A stretch of 64,000 nt of DNA from Cyclobacteriaceae bacterium (GCA_024644875.1 JAHEGY010000007.1:1-64000), one strand, 5' to 3'; positions 27,623 to 38,551 are shown, numbered from the stretch's first letter. Translations and numbers: made by a program. Notes: generated by a model from the sequence alone, not told the origin.

Positions 27623-28889
27623 AACTCAATTTGGGTTACTGATTCTCGTAACCCTTTTTCTTTTTGCTTGTGAAGAACCCAATGAAATTGGGCTCGAACT
27701 TACCGGAGATCCCGACAGGATTGGTGCTTATTATCAGGAGATAGAACTCACTACCAACCTGATCAACAACGACTCGACTTTTACCTTATCAGTTCAAAGA
27801 CTACTTGCTGGAAATACCTTTAAAGAGGAGTTTGGTGAGTTGTCGGCTAAATCTTTTACTCAATATGGATACTCCAGTGCCAGATTGGAAGTTCCCGAAG
27901 ATGCTGTATATGACTCTTTAGTGTTCTTTATAAACAGCGATTATGCATTTGGCACAGGAGTCTCCGGTACCCAGAGGTTTACAATTCATGAACTGACCGA
28001 AGATCTTTACGACACGGCTGCATATTTCAGTTTCAGTACCGCAGAGTATGATCCCAATCCCATAGCAACAGGAGATTTTATTCTTCCTGAAAGGAAAGAT
28101 TCAGTCCTTTCTTTTAAGATCGACGATGTTTATGGAAACCGGCTTTTTGAGGCGGCAAAGGATACGAATATTATTGATCCTAATGATGTGAGCACGCTTC
28201 AGGCATTGTTTAAAGGATTTGCTATTGTGTCAGATCCAGGGAATAATTCTGTAATGGGTATTAGCGCTTCTTCTGATTCCACATTTCTCAGGTTGTATTG
28301 GAGGGAAGATACCGTTAACCAAAGCTATCCTTTTGAGTTTTTTGGCGTTGCAAATTTCAATCAGATCCTTACAGACAGAACCGGAAGTCCCCTGGATGGA
28401 ATTGAAGATCAGCATTATAGGGACTTCTTCCCGGACAATGCTAAGGCATATATACAGTCTGGGGCAGATCTTGTTACTAAACTGGATTTTACCCCCATGC
28501 TGAATTTTTTTGATACCATTGAATATGCTGCATTAAATCAAACATTGATATCAATAAATATTGATGAGCCGGGTTTTAATGAACTGCCCCCTTCCTACCT
28601 TTATTTTTATTTTCATGATGAGAATAACAAGCGCATCAAAGACCTTGGCCAATTCTTAGGGATCATGCAGGATGGTTCAACCGAACTTCAACGGGCCATT
28701 TACGATGAAGAAAATTTGTCGTATGAAGCCCCAATCACTATTTTCAGCGACCGCTTGATACAGGGTAGCTATTCCGATACCACAGTACTTATGTTTCCGC
28801 CTGAATTCGGAATTACCAATACCGTAAATCAATTCCTGGCCAGCCCTGGTAAAATTATCCTCAAAATTCATTATTCCAAGGTAAAATAG
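27573..28889 (+). CDS. DUF4270-family outer membrane lipoprotein
   Basis: Up to 438 residues. The ATG at 27573 overlaps the preceding gene by 50 bases; a TTG at 27615 would instead give a clean lipoprotein signal, MGRTQFGLLILVTLFLFAC, and I regard it as the likelier start. After the lipidated Cys comes EEPNEIGLELTGDPD and a long beta-rich domain (YDSLVFFINSDYAFGTG, LDFTPMLNF, GKIILKIHYSKVK) typical of DUF4270. Members are confined to Bacteroidota; no activity is established. It probably shares a transcript with the GT5-like gene. Confidence 0.85.
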   Translation: MTIWNHTIIFITSSLGRTQFGLLILVTLFLFACEEPNEIGLELTGDPDRIGAYYQEIELTTNLINNDSTFTLSVQRLLAGNTFKEEFGELSAKSFTQYGYSSARLEVPEDAVYDSLVFFINSDYAFGTGVSGTQRFTIHELTEDLYDTAAYFSFSTAEYDPNPIATGDFILPERKDSVLSFKIDDVYGNRLFEAAKDTNIIDPNDVSTLQALFKGFAIVSDPGNNSVMGISASSDSTFLRLYWREDTVNQSYPFEFFGVANFNQILTDRTGSPLDGIEDQHYRDFFPDNAKAYIQSGADLVTKLDFTPMLNFFDTIEYAALNQTLISINIDEPGFNELPPSYLYFYFHDENNKRIKDLGQFLGIMQDGSTELQRAIYDEENLSYEAPITIFSDRLIQGSYSDTTVLMFPPEFGITNTVNQFLASPGKIILKIHYSKVK

Positions 28890-29072
28890 CCCTCCAGACC
28901 TGATCCTGTTGCTATTTCCATAACCTGAAAACCAGATTATTACGTCTATATCGAATGGTTTAATATTATTCCAGCACTAAGCTTTTAAGTTTTTTTAAAA
29001 AAATCTTCAAAAAATGTTATTTTTTAACAAAATAATCCTATATTTAGAAGTTCAATAAAACTCAAACAACCT

Positions 29073-30908
29073 ATGTGTGGAATAATGGCCTATATCGGAA
29101 ACCAGGAGGCATTGCCTTTAATACTTAAAGGATTAAAACGCCTTGAATATCGTGGATACGATAGCGCAGGTGTAGCCGTACTAAACGATAACCTTAAAAT
29201 TTCAAAAAAGAAGGGAAGGGTAATCGATCTTGAAACAAGTCTTGAAAAGAAAGACCTGCACGGATCGATTGGGATCGGACATACGAGATGGGCCACCCAT
29301 GGTGAACCAAATGATCAGAATGCCCATCCTCATATTTCAGGTAATGGGAGAATTGTGCTGGTGCATAATGGAATAATAGAAAATTATAATACAATTCGTG
29401 AAGAGCTGACCAGGTCAGGACATAAGTTTCAAAGTGAGACAGATTCAGAAGTACTGGTTCATTTTATTGAGAGCATACAAGAACAAAACCAGTGCAGCCT
29501 TGAAAAAGCCACACGTATTGCACTATCCAATGTTGTAGGGGCTTATGCCATTGTCTTGCTTTCCCTGGATGAACCGGATCGTATTGTGGCTGCGCGTAAA
29601 AGTAGTCCTTTGGTCATAGGAGTTGGGAAAGATTTTTATTTTGTAGCATCTGATGCTTCACCTATCATTGAACATACCAAGGACGTAATTTATCTGAAGG
29701 ATTCTGAGATCGCTGTTATTGAAAAAGGTGATCTTTTACTGAAAGATGTAAACAATGTTAAATCACTTCCTTTTGTGCAGACACTTGAAATTGACCTTGA
29801 TTCTATTGAAAAAGGAGGATACGATCATTTTATGCTTAAGGAGATCTTTGAACAGCCAAGGTCAATCGGAGATTGTATGAGGGGGCGGCTTAACGCAGAA
29901 ACCGGTCAACTTGTATTAGGAGGTATACAGGAATATGCAGATCAGCTTCTCAATGCAGATCGGATAATAATGATAGCCTGTGGTACTTCCTGGCATGCCT
30001 GCCTGGTTGCCGAATACTTTTTTGAAGAGTTCTGCAGAATCCCTGTCGAGGTTGAATATGCTTCGGAATTCAGATACCGTAACCCGGTCATCGAGAAAGG
30101 GGATATTGTGATTGCAGTTTCCCAATCCGGGGAGACAGCGGATACCCTGGCTGCCATTGAAATGGCCAAATCAAAGTATGCCATAGTATTCGGTATTTGT
30201 AATGTAGTGGGCAGTTCCATCTCGAGAGCCTCCCATGAAGGGGCATATACACATGCCGGTCCTGAAATCGGGGTGGCAAGCACGAAGGCCTTTACTGCTC
30301 AATTGATAGTACTTAATATGATCGCCCTCCAACTGGCCAAGAAGAAAGGATATCTTGATCAGGAGAAATTCAATTTTATGCTGAAGGAAATGTCCACCAT
30401 TCCCGGAAAAGTAGAACGTGCCTTAAAGAATAATGATAAAATAAAGGAGGTAGCCCATAAATACAAAGATGCTATGAACTCAATTTATCTTGGGCGGGGA
30501 TATAATTTTCCCGTAGCATTGGAAGGTGCCCTCAAGCTGAAGGAAATATCCTATATCCATGCCGAAGGATATCCTGCAGCTGAAATGAAACATGGCCCCA
30601 TTGCCCTGATAGATGAAAATATGCCGGTAGTGGTTATCGCCACTAAAGACAGTACTTATGAGAAGATCGTCAGTAATATTCAGGAGGTTAAAGCCAGAAA
30701 GGGAAAGATCATAGCCATTGTAACTGAAAATGATACCACTATAAAGGATTTTGCAGATCATGTAATTGAGATCCCAGAAATAAGTGAAGCACTTTCTCCG
30801 CTGCTTACGGTCATACCCCTTCAATTGCTTGCATACCATATCGCAGTAATGCGGGATTGTAACGTGGACCAGCCTAGGAACCTCGCTAAATCCGTAACGG
30901 TGGAATAA
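29073..30908 (+). CDS. glmS: Glutamine-fructose-6-phosphate aminotransferase (isomerizing)
   Basis: 611 residues, standard. The glutaminase nucleophile is Cys2 after Met removal (MCGIMAYIG), with GHTRWATHG near residue 70 and NAHPH for glutamine binding. Two SIS domains follow (about 285-425 and 455-600), with ACGTSWHA, SQSGETADTLAAIE and the C-terminal LAKSVTVE signature. The enzyme makes glucosamine-6-phosphate for peptidoglycan and lipid A. No glmS ribozyme is seen upstream. Ends before a hairpin with a T run. Confidence 0.98.
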   Translation: MCGIMAYIGNQEALPLILKGLKRLEYRGYDSAGVAVLNDNLKISKKKGRVIDLETSLEKKDLHGSIGIGHTRWATHGEPNDQNAHPHISGNGRIVLVHNGIIENYNTIREELTRSGHKFQSETDSEVLVHFIESIQEQNQCSLEKATRIALSNVVGAYAIVLLSLDEPDRIVAARKSSPLVIGVGKDFYFVASDASPIIEHTKDVIYLKDSEIAVIEKGDLLLKDVNNVKSLPFVQTLEIDLDSIEKGGYDHFMLKEIFEQPRSIGDCMRGRLNAETGQLVLGGIQEYADQLLNADRIIMIACGTSWHACLVAEYFFEEFCRIPVEVEYASEFRYRNPVIEKGDIVIAVSQSGETADTLAAIEMAKSKYAIVFGICNVVGSSISRASHEGAYTHAGPEIGVASTKAFTAQLIVLNMIALQLAKKKGYLDQEKFNFMLKEMSTIPGKVERALKNNDKIKEVAHKYKDAMNSIYLGRGYNFPVALEGALKLKEISYIHAEGYPAAEMKHGPIALIDENMPVVVIATKDSTYEKIVSNIQEVKARKGKIIAIVTENDTTIKDFADHVIEIPEISEALSPLLTVIPLQLLAYHIAVMRDCNVDQPRNLAKSVTVE

Positions 30909-30951
30909 AACTAACCTCAGCAAAAAGACTGAGCCAATTTGATGACCCATC

Positions 30952-30979
30952 GCCCGGACTTATATTCCAGGGGCTTTTT
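30952..30979 (+). terminator. Probable intrinsic terminator after glmS
   Basis: GCCCGG (30952-30957) can pair with CCAGGGGC (30967-30974) as a bulged stem around ACTTATATT, followed by TTTTT at 30975-30979. It lies 43 bases after the glmS stop. A shorter stem CTCAG/CTGAG precedes it at 30916-30933. Confidence 0.5.
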
Positions 30980-31107
30980 CGCTGCTGGACTGGCTGTATA
31001 CACCGGATGAATTATTGCTGTTCTGTGGTTTCATAACCTGATTTCGATTCTGTAGCTTATGTTTTGCGACAACAGGTTTGATGAATACTCATATTTTTTT
31101 AGGATCC

Positions 31108-31140
31108 TTTGTTGATATTTAATACAGTTCACTAATTTTA
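31108..31140 (+). promoter_or_regulatory. Bacteroidota-type promoter for the sulfatase-rhamnosidase gene
   Basis: TTTG (31108-31111), 21 bases, then TAATTTTA (31133-31140), one mismatch from TAnnTTTG. The predicted start near 31147 leaves a leader of about 20 bases. Confidence 0.5.
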
Positions 31141-31166
31141 GAACCAGTATAATTAAAGCATTTAAA

Positions 31167-34100
31167 ATGCGAATCAATCAAACAGAACTCATCGCTTTTG
31201 GTCTGTTGATCATTATCAGTTTAAACGGTTTTGCAAAAATAGTAAGACCTAAGACAGATGACCGGCCCAACATCATTTTTATTCTGACCGATGATCAACG
31301 CTGGAGTGCACTGGGTGATGCCGGAAATCCTCTGGCAACAACACCTGAAATGGATAAACTGGCCCGTGCCGGGACCTATTTCAGGAATGCAATTGTAACC
31401 ACGCCAATCTGTTCTGCCAGCCGAGCAAGTATTTTTACAGGCTTGCACGAACGCACCCATAAATACACTTTCCAAACCGGGAATATCCGTAGAGAATATA
31501 TGGAGGTGGCCTATCCGAAATTACTCAAGGAAGCAGGATATTATAATGGATTTTTTGGAAAGTTTGGTGTGAACTCGCCCGGCAGAGAAGAGATGTTTGA
31601 CCGGGTGGAAATTTTTGATCGTAACAATCTTTTTAAAGATTATCGTGGCTACAATTATAAAATGATTGAAGGCGACACCGTTCATTTAACACGTTATACC
31701 GGCCAAAAAGCACTTGATTTTTTAGAAAATGTTCCTTCTGATAAACCTTTTTCTTTGTCTTTGAGTTTTAGTGCACCCCATGCCCACGATGGGGCGCCAA
31801 AGCAGTATTTCTGGCAGGAAGAACCCGATAAACTCTACCAGGACATGGAAATGCCTAAAGCTGATATTTCAGATGATAAATACTTTGACATACTGCCACA
31901 ACCTGTAAAAGATGGATTTAACCGTGTACGATGGTTCTGGAAAAACGATACACCCGAAAAGTACCAGCACAGTACTAAAGGCTACTACCGAATGATCTAT
32001 GGTATCGATCTGGAAATCACCAAGATCAGAAAGAAGCTGGAAGAAAAAGGGTTGGATAAAAACACCATAATTATTTTGATGGGTGATAATGGCTTTTTCC
32101 TGGGCGAACGTCAGATCTCAGGAAAATGGCTGATGTATGATAATTCAATCCGTGTACCACTTATTGTTTATGATCCAAGGGTGAAAAATCACAGGGATAT
32201 TTTGGATATGGCGTTGAATATTGATGTACCGGCAACCATTTTGGATTATGCCGGAATTCCGGTTCCTGAAACATACCAGGGGAAGAGCCTTGCTCCAATT
32301 GTTTCCGGGAAAGAAGAATCAATCGGTCGTGATACTATTTTGGTAGAACATCTTTGGGAATTTGAACATATTCCACCCAGCGAGGGTGTTCGAACAAAAG
32401 AATGGAAATACATGCGTTACATCAATGATAAATCTTCTGAGGAATTATACAATTTAAAAGACGATCCGAAAGAGATAAATAACCTTGCCGGAAACCTTGA
32501 GTTTAAAAAACTCTTGCTCCAATTTCGAAAGAAAAATGATGAATTGGGAGAACGCTACGCCGACCCGTATTCCGGGATTCCATCAGGTTTGACCGTTGAA
32601 CACATCCGCGACCCGCGTTTTACAAAAATTATCGACAATATACCCGAATTCAGTTGGATGGTCCCGAAAGAAGCCGTAGAGCAAAAAGGCTATCAGGTTT
32701 TACTAGCTTCTTCAAAACAAAACATCGATAACAACATTGGGGATGTTTGGGACAGTGGAAATGCACGAAGTAATCAGTCGGTTGATGTGGAATTGGGTAG
32801 TGCTCCCCTGAAAGAACACACTACTTACTTTTGGAAGGTACGTATTTTTGATAAAGACAACCGTTTGTCGGAGTATTCAGAAGTCCAGCAGTTTACAACA
32901 GGGAAGTTTGGTGAAGGACTCACTTCTTCCAACAGTTTTCAAATTGAAAATATAGAACCGGTTTCATTTGAAAAACACGATAAAGGCAGTTATTTTGCCG
33001 ATTTTGGGAAAGCTGCTTTTGCTACATTAAACATCAAATATTCATCTGATGACAAAGAAAAATTAACCGTTCGGCTGGGTGAAAAATTACTGGATGGAAA
33101 AATTGACCGCAAACCCGGCGGGAACATCCGATATCGGGAAGTTCATCTAAAAGTAGAACCCGGAAAAAAAGAGTATCAAATTGAACTTGTGCCTGATAAA
33201 CGAAACACAAAATCCATTGCCGTTGCATTGCCGGATTCTTTTCCGGTGATCATGCCTTTCCGATATGCTCAAATTGAATGCAAAGAAGATTTGAAGGCTG
33301 ATGATTTGACCCAGGTGGCTTATTTTAACTATTTCGATTATGAAAGTAGTTCATTCTCAAGCTCAAACGATATTTTGAACCAGGTATGGGAGATGTGTAA
33401 ATACTCGCAAAAAGCAACCTCTTTCACCGGATATTATATCGATGGCGACCGCGAACGGATCCCTTACGAGGCCGATGCTTACCTCAATCAACTCAGTCAT
33501 TATTCAGTGGATAATGAATATGCCATGGCCCGTAAAACCATAGAATATTTTATGGTGAAACCCACCTGGCCCACCGAGTGGCAATTACACATGGCTTTAT
33601 TATTTTATGCAGATTATATGTATACCGGGAACACCGAATTAATTGAAAAATATTATGAACCATTAAAACACAAAACCTTAATGGAACTGGAATATCGTGA
33701 TGGATTGATCAGTACCAAATCGCCAAAAATGAATGGTGAATTTATGGCTAAACTGGGTTTTGCCGATACCACACAGCGGGTACGGGATATTGTGGATTGG
33801 CCCCCTGCCCAGAAAGATACTGGTTGGAAATTACCCAAAGACTGGCCACAGGGCGAGCGCGATGGTTTTGTGTTTACACCCGTTAGTACAGTTATCAACA
33901 GCTTTTTTTATCAGAATATGAAAATAATGGCTGAGTTTGCCGGAATTCTGGGGAAATCCGATGAAGCACTTGATTTTGAGATGCGTGCAGCGCGTGTAAA
34001 AAAATCGATAAACACATTATTGTTCAATAAAGAAAAAGGCTATTACAAAGATGGAATTAATACCGACCATGGTGCTATTCACTCAAACATGTTGCCTCTG

Positions 34101-34703
34101 GCTTTTGGGATTGTTCCGGATGCATACAAAAAGAAAGTAGTTGATTATGTGAAAACCCGTGGAATGGGTTGCAGTGTTTATGGCGCACAGTTTTTGATGG
34201 AAGGCTTGTATAAGGCAGGTGCTGATGAATATGCCCTGGAATTAATGACTGCCACACACGATCGCAGCTGGTACAATATGATCAGAGGAGGTTCCACCAT
34301 TTCCTGGGAAACCTGGGATTTAAAATACAAGCCAAACCAGGATTGGAACCATGCCTGGGGAGCTGCTCCGGCCAACATTGTCCCACGCTATTTGTGGGGA
34401 ATCCAGCCCGGAACTCCCGGCTTTGGTGTGGCCATTATAAAACCACAGATGGCAAGTTTGAAAACCACTTCCATTGTGGTTCCAACCATAAGGGGACAGA
34501 TTAAAGGGGAATACCAAAAAGTGAGCGATCGATTATCGAATTATAAAATTGAGATCCCCGCCAATATGGTAGCCAGGTTTGTAATAGACTTTCCCCGGGA
34601 GGCCGTTGTAAGTGTTAATGGTGAAATGGTAAATCTTTCTTTTGGCTCATTACGTTTGGAGCCGGGAGTAAACGAAATTCAAATACGAATTAATTCATTT
34701 TAG
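31167..34703 (+). CDS. Secreted S1-type sulfatase fused to a GH78-type alpha-L-rhamnosidase
   Basis: 1178 residues with a signal peptide (residues 1-23). Residues about 33-480 are a type I sulfatase: [14 protein letters not shown] (metal-binding Asp pair near residue 40), then Cys82 in [11 protein letters not shown], the site oxidised to formylglycine, and [16 protein letters not shown] near 307. Residues about 490-580 form a fibronectin-like entry domain (WKVRIFDKD), followed by the (alpha/alpha)6 rhamnosidase with [15 protein letters not shown] near 759 and a C-terminal beta domain. The same order is known to me from an ulvan-degrading enzyme of marine Bacteroidota, so desulfation plus cleavage of rhamnose in ulvan-like glycans is the likely job. 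No SusCD pair or sulfatase-maturing enzyme is nearby. Confidence 0.9.
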   Translation: MRINQTELIAFGLLIIISLNGFAKIVRPKTDDRPNIIFILTDDQRWSALGDAGNPLATTPEMDKLARAGTYFRNAIVTTPICSASRASIFTGLHERTHKYTFQTGNIRREYMEVAYPKLLKEAGYYNGFFGKFGVNSPGREEMFDRVEIFDRNNLFKDYRGYNYKMIEGDTVHLTRYTGQKALDFLENVPSDKPFSLSLSFSAPHAHDGAPKQYFWQEEPDKLYQDMEMPKADISDDKYFDILPQPVKDGFNRVRWFWKNDTPEKYQHSTKGYYRMIYGIDLEITKIRKKLEEKGLDKNTIIILMGDNGFFLGERQISGKWLMYDNSIRVPLIVYDPRVKNHRDILDMALNIDVPATILDYAGIPVPETYQGKSLAPIVSGKEESIGRDTILVEHLWEFEHIPPSEGVRTKEWKYMRYINDKSSEELYNLKDDPKEINNLAGNLEFKKLLLQFRKKNDELGERYADPYSGIPSGLTVEHIRDPRFTKIIDNIPEFSWMVPKEAVEQKGYQVLLASSKQNIDNNIGDVWDSGNARSNQSVDVELGSAPLKEHTTYFWKVRIFDKDNRLSEYSEVQQFTTGKFGEGLTSSNSFQIENIEPVSFEKHDKGSYFADFGKAAFATLNIKYSSDDKEKLTVRLGEKLLDGKIDRKPGGNIRYREVHLKVEPGKKEYQIELVPDKRNTKSIAVALPDSFPVIMPFRYAQIECKEDLKADDLTQVAYFNYFDYESSSFSSSNDILNQVWEMCKYSQKATSFTGYYIDGDRERIPYEADAYLNQLSHYSVDNEYAMARKTIEYFMVKPTWPTEWQLHMALLFYADYMYTGNTELIEKYYEPLKHKTLMELEYRDGLISTKSPKMNGEFMAKLGFADTTQRVRDIVDWPPAQKDTGWKLPKDWPQGERDGFVFTPVSTVINSFFYQNMKIMAEFAGILGKSDEALDFEMRAARVKKSINTLLFNKEKGYYKDGINTDHGAIHSNMLPLAFGIVPDAYKKKVVDYVKTRGMGCSVYGAQFLMEGLYKAGADEYALELMTATHDRSWYNMIRGGSTISWETWDLKYKPNQDWNHAWGAAPANIVPRYLWGIQPGTPGFGVAIIKPQMASLKTTSIVVPTIRGQIKGEYQKVSDRLSNYKIEIPANMVARFVIDFPREAVVSVNGEMVNLSFGSLRLEPGVNEIQIRINSF

Positions 34704-34742
34704 TTTGGATCTCAAAACCTCAGGTCTCAAAATCAGAGGTTT

Positions 34743-35315
34743 CTATAGCAGGTTCACTTCCCAGAATATAATAGAGTAGACTCCGTATCTGAGAAACCGG
34801 GATAAAGCATATATCCAGAATTTCCTGAATGGATAATCTACTGATCCCATGAGCATACTTATTCCTGAAAATGGCAGAGGGGTTAGTGCGGCGACCACGA
34901 TAACGAAGAAACCATAATTATTCAGGTATTTCAGATACTTGATCAAATACCGTCTTTTTATAAAACGGTAAATGATGGTTGAATTTAGTTTTACGCCTAT
35001 CCAGAAGCCCAGTATACCTGCCATATAGGAAATTATAGCCAGGACAGATATATCAAAGATGTATGTATTCAGGTTCTTTGCAGAAGTAGACCAAATAAAG
35101 AACACTTCCGGTGGAATAATACCAAAGAAGATTTCAGATAACGTGTATATCGTAAAAACCAGAAATGAATTATCATAGATAGGTTTGAGAAACTCAAAAT
35201 TTTCCGGCCTTGCAAATTTTTTAAACAAAATGAACAGGGCAATAAATACAGCCAGGATCAAAATACCCCGCAGGAAATTTCGAATAAAAAAAGCGCTTCT
35301 ATCTGATATGCCCAT
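34743..35315 (-). CDS. VTT/SNARE-associated (DedA-like) membrane protein
   Basis: 190 residues with about five hydrophobic segments. The centre shows IPPEVFFIWS near residue 68 and AGILGFWIGVKL near 104; the second half has LTPLPFSGISMLMGSVDYPFRKF (shown here in part: LTPLPFSGISML) and ALSRFLRYGVYSIIF, the VTT domain signature. DedA/VTT proteins are inner-membrane transporters or scramblases implicated in undecaprenyl phosphate recycling; the specific substrate here is unknown. It is shorter than most DedA members and stands alone. Confidence 0.78.
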   Translation of the reverse strand: MGISDRSAFFIRNFLRGILILAVFIALFILFKKFARPENFEFLKPIYDNSFLVFTIYTLSEIFFGIIPPEVFFIWSTSAKNLNTYIFDISVLAIISYMAGILGFWIGVKLNSTIIYRFIKRRYLIKYLKYLNNYGFFVIVVAALTPLPFSGISMLMGSVDYPFRKFWIYALSRFLRYGVYSIIFWEVNLL

Positions 35316-35515
35316 ACTATTTTTTGTGAAGGATTTCGAAAATAATCATAAATATCTTGATTCTTAAACCGATCATAAATTTTTTAATTCCTGGAGAAAT
35401 ATAAGAATCCAGATTATCCAATTTGAGGCGACAGCTTATGAAATAAGATAAAATTTTTGGTTTTTCTGGGATAATTAAGATTTTGAGTACTTTTTAGCAC
35501 ATATAAACAATAATA

Positions 35516-36049
35516 ATGAATCAGATTACTAAAGAAGATATTGCCAAATCGATACGAGATATTCCCGACTTCCCCAAAAAAGGGATTCTGTTCAAGGACC
35601 TGACGACAGCATTTAAAAAACCGGAAATACTAACGGCCATTTCAGATGACTTATATGAATACTATGCTTCTTCGGGTATTACAAAGGTGGTAGGTATAGA
35701 ATCCAGAGGCTTTATAGCCGGCAGTATCCTTGCCAGCAGACTGGGCGCCGGTTTTGTACCCATAAGAAAACCGGGGAAATTACCCGGGGATACATATGCT
35801 TTTGAATACGACCTCGAGTATGGGAGCGACACCATCGAGATCCATAAAGATGCGCTTGAAAAAAATGATATTGTATTACTGCATGATGATTTGCTGGCAA
35901 CAGGTGGCACGGCAAGTGCAGCACTGGAATTACTGAAAATATTTGAAGTCAGTAATGTGATGATAAATTTCATTGTTGAACTTTCTTTTCTGAAAGGCAG
36001 AGATTCTTTAAGCGATGAGTATGACATTTACTCTATGATCACTTTCTGA
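35516..36049 (+). CDS. apt: Adenine phosphoribosyltransferase
   Basis: 177 residues, normal length. IPDFPKKGILFKDLT near residue 16 and GIESRGFIAGSIL near 61 are apt signatures, and the PRPP-binding loop is VLLHDDLLATGGTASAA near residues 121-137. The enzyme salvages adenine to AMP with PRPP. Stops 3 bases before the convergent metF gene. Confidence 0.96.
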   Translation: MNQITKEDIAKSIRDIPDFPKKGILFKDLTTAFKKPEILTAISDDLYEYYASSGITKVVGIESRGFIAGSILASRLGAGFVPIRKPGKLPGDTYAFEYDLEYGSDTIEIHKDALEKNDIVLLHDDLLATGGTASAALELLKIFEVSNVMINFIVELSFLKGRDSLSDEYDIYSMITF

Positions 36050-36052
36050 ATT

Positions 36053-36922
36053 TTATGTGGACAGTCCATGGGGTATCGATGAATATATATCCACGGTGGC
36101 ACGTGATTTATTGAGGGTATAAAAATGAAGTCCCGGAGCACCACGTTTCAGCAGGTCTATACACTGTTCAATGGCTAGTTCAACACCAATGCGGTACATT
36201 GTCTTTGGATCATCCTGAACCGGTTCAAATTTCTGAACGATAGCGTCAGGAATTGTTGCCCCGCTCATCTTTGTGAACTTATTTATCTGCTTGTAATTCG
36301 TTATCGGCATAATACCGGGAATAATACGCTTGGTAATATTTGCTTTTCTGGCCCTTTCAACAAAATCAAAATACAGGTCGTTATCAAAGAACATCTGCGT
36401 AATAATGAAATCAGCACCCTGGTCAATTTTATATTTCATCCATTTAACATCCTCGTCCATATTCCGGCTTTCCTGATGACCTTCAGGATATCCGGCCGCA
36501 CCGATTGAAAAAGCATCCAGCGACCTGGCGATAGGTATTAAATCACTGGCATGAAGGAAGTCACTATCCAGGCCATCTGATCCTTCTGCAGGAAGATCCC
36601 CCCTTAAAAGCATAAGGTTCTCGATTTTACGGACAATCAGATATTCCAGATCTTGCTCAACCTTGCTTTTATTGGCATTTATACAGGTATAATGGGCCAT
36701 TGTGGTCAGGCCGATCTTATTCTGAATATAGTCAACCAGGTCAAATGATAATTCCTGCGTAGAGCCGCCGGCACCATAGGTAACAGAAACGAAGGAGGGA
36801 CTGAGTTTTAACAGTTGTCCGACGTTTATCCCCAGTTCCAGAATAGACTGGTAATTTCTTGGAGGGAAGAACTCAAACGAAAATGTTTTATTATGATATT
36901 CGAATATCTCGCTTATTCTCAA
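36053..36922 (-). CDS. metF: Methylenetetrahydrofolate reductase
   Basis: 289 residues, a TIM-barrel flavoprotein. FSFEFFPPRNYQS near residue 14 carries the catalytic Glu, FVSVTYGAGGST lies near residue 42, and NLMLLRGDLPAEG, GAAGYPEGH and QGADFIITQMFFDND are further family motifs. It reduces 5,10-methylene-THF to 5-methyl-THF for methionine synthesis. No SAM riboswitch is recognisable in the 204 bases upstream. Confidence 0.96.
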   Translation of the reverse strand: MRISEIFEYHNKTFSFEFFPPRNYQSILELGINVGQLLKLSPSFVSVTYGAGGSTQELSFDLVDYIQNKIGLTTMAHYTCINANKSKVEQDLEYLIVRKIENLMLLRGDLPAEGSDGLDSDFLHASDLIPIARSLDAFSIGAAGYPEGHQESRNMDEDVKWMKYKIDQGADFIITQMFFDNDLYFDFVERARKANITKRIIPGIMPITNYKQINKFTKMSGATIPDAIVQKFEPVQDDPKTMYRIGVELAIEQCIDLLKRGAPGLHFYTLNKSRATVDIYSSIPHGLST

Positions 36923-37126
36923 TGCCTGTTCAGTTATAAATAAAATATATAGATCTTAATCGACCTGAAAGATATTAAAATGAATTGATTTATACGATTG
37001 AAATGTTTTTTTTCAACACTTTATTTTCAATTATTATGCATTTTTGCAATGATTAGAATGCATAGGCAGAACCCCATTTTTTTTAATGTGTGAAAAGGAT
37101 TTCAGAAAATTTTTAAAATTATATAT

Positions 37127-38521
37127 ATGGTCAATCCGAAAAATTTTGCAGAAGTATTAACACGCCAGAGGGAATTTTTTCTTAGCGGAAAAACTAAAAG
37201 CATAGATTACCGGATAGAACAACTCCGTAAACTCCGGGATTTGATAATTGAAAATGAAAATGCCATTTATGAAGCCTTAAACGCGGATTTCAGGAAATCG
37301 CGTTTTGAGACTTACTTGTCTGAAAATGGCTATATGATCATGGAGATTAATGAATTCATTAAGAAGTTGAAAAAGTGGGCCAAACCTGAACGATTGCCCT
37401 CCAACATGTTGAATTTTCCTTCCTCAAGTTTCCTGATGCATGAACCTTATGGCCTAACCCTTATCATTGCACCCTGGAATTATCCTTTTCAGCTGGCCAT
37501 GGGACCTTTGGCAGGGGCAATAGCAGCCGGGAATTGTGCAATTCTTAAACCCTCTGAATTAACGCCTGCAACAAGTGCATTAATGAAAGATCTGGTAAAT
37601 GACAATTTCGATGAAAGTTACATCCATGTAATAGAAGGGGATGCGGGTGTGACCCAATCATTACTTGCGGAGAAATTTGATTATATATTCTTTACAGGCG
37701 GAATTCAGGTTGGTAAGATCATTGCCCAGGCTGCTGCAAAACACCTGACCCCTGTTACACTCGAGTTAGGGGGGAAAAGTCCCTGTATCGTGGACGGTTC
37801 CATGAGTATGGATCTGGCCGCCAGGCGAATTGTATGGGGAAAATTTTTAAATAACGGACAGACCTGTGTCGCACCGGATTATATATATGTCGACCTGAAA
37901 TACCAGGAAGCGCTGTTAAATTCTTTAAAACTTGAAATTGAAAATGCATTCGGTGATAATCCTGAGGAAAGCCCTGACCTGGCGAGGATTGTGAACCAGA
38001 AACATTATAACCGGATTAAGGATCTGATCCCTGAAGGAAAAATTTATCATGGAGGAACAACCAATGCATCGGAACTGTATATCGCACCGACCATTCTGCA
38101 AGATATTGACTGGGATGATGATGTGATGAAAGAAGAGATCTTTGGCCCTTTATTGCCAGTATTGTCCTATAAGAATACCGAAGAACTGATCTCCACATTG
38201 AAGAGAAAAGAAAAACCTTTGGCATTATATATATTCTCCAAAAGGAAATCTTTCATAAACGATATTCTTAATGAGCTAAGTTTTGGAGGGGGGGCCATAA
38301 ACGATTCAGTCATTCACTATGGGAATCCTTATGTTCCATTCGGTGGTGTGGGTCAGAGTGGTTACGGGGCTTATCATGGAAAGTACAGCTTTGAAACTTT
38401 CAGCCATAAGAAGGGAATAGTCAGGAAGAGCAATTGGCTGGACGTACCCGTACGATATGCGCCGTATGGATCAAAACTGAAATGGCTTAAAAAGTTGTTT
38501 AAAATTAACTTCGAATGGTAA
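37127..38521 (+). CDS. Aldehyde dehydrogenase, class 3 / fatty-aldehyde type
   Basis: 464 residues, the short class 3 form without the N-terminal extension of other ALDHs. The catalytic cysteine is Cys247 in NNGQTCVAPDY and the general-base Glu is in VTLELGGKSPCIVDG near residue 213; IAPWNYPFQLAMGPL near 118 binds the cofactor and EEIFGPLLPV near 337 closes the fold. The C-terminal region after residue 440 (VRYAPYGSKLKWLKKLF) is basic and may touch membranes. It oxidises long-chain or aromatic aldehydes to acids. Ends at a strong hairpin shared with the convergent floA gene. Confidence 0.93.
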   Translation: MVNPKNFAEVLTRQREFFLSGKTKSIDYRIEQLRKLRDLIIENENAIYEALNADFRKSRFETYLSENGYMIMEINEFIKKLKKWAKPERLPSNMLNFPSSSFLMHEPYGLTLIIAPWNYPFQLAMGPLAGAIAAGNCAILKPSELTPATSALMKDLVNDNFDESYIHVIEGDAGVTQSLLAEKFDYIFFTGGIQVGKIIAQAAAKHLTPVTLELGGKSPCIVDGSMSMDLAARRIVWGKFLNNGQTCVAPDYIYVDLKYQEALLNSLKLEIENAFGDNPEESPDLARIVNQKHYNRIKDLIPEGKIYHGGTTNASELYIAPTILQDIDWDDDVMKEEIFGPLLPVLSYKNTEELISTLKRKEKPLALYIFSKRKSFINDILNELSFGGGAINDSVIHYGNPYVPFGGVGQSGYGAYHGKYSFETFSHKKGIVRKSNWLDVPVRYAPYGSKLKWLKKLFKINFEW

Positions 38522-38546
38522 AAAAAATCCCGCCGGATGGCGGGAT
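38521..38546 (-). terminator. Intrinsic terminator of the nfeD-floA operon
   Basis: ATCCCGCC (38527-38534) and GGCGGGAT (38539-38546) form a perfect 8-base-pair stem with a GGAT loop. Read on the minus strand it starts five bases after the floA stop and is followed by seven T residues, the classical intrinsic terminator order. On the plus strand there is no T run, so the aldehyde dehydrogenase transcript may be ended less well. Confidence 0.8.
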
Positions 38547-38551
38547 AAGTA

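Noticed and set aside
28890-29072. glmS ribozyme upstream of glmS
   Set aside because: The 183-base spacer is AT-rich and I could not fold the conserved ribozyme core; Bacteroidota are not known for it.
37037-37048. TGCATTTTTGCA near-palindrome before the aldehyde dehydrogenase gene
   Set aside because: A single copy with mismatched centre in AT-rich DNA; too weak to call an operator.
36923-37126. SAM riboswitch ahead of metF
   Set aside because: No recognisable SAM-binding core or terminator stem on the minus strand in the spacer.
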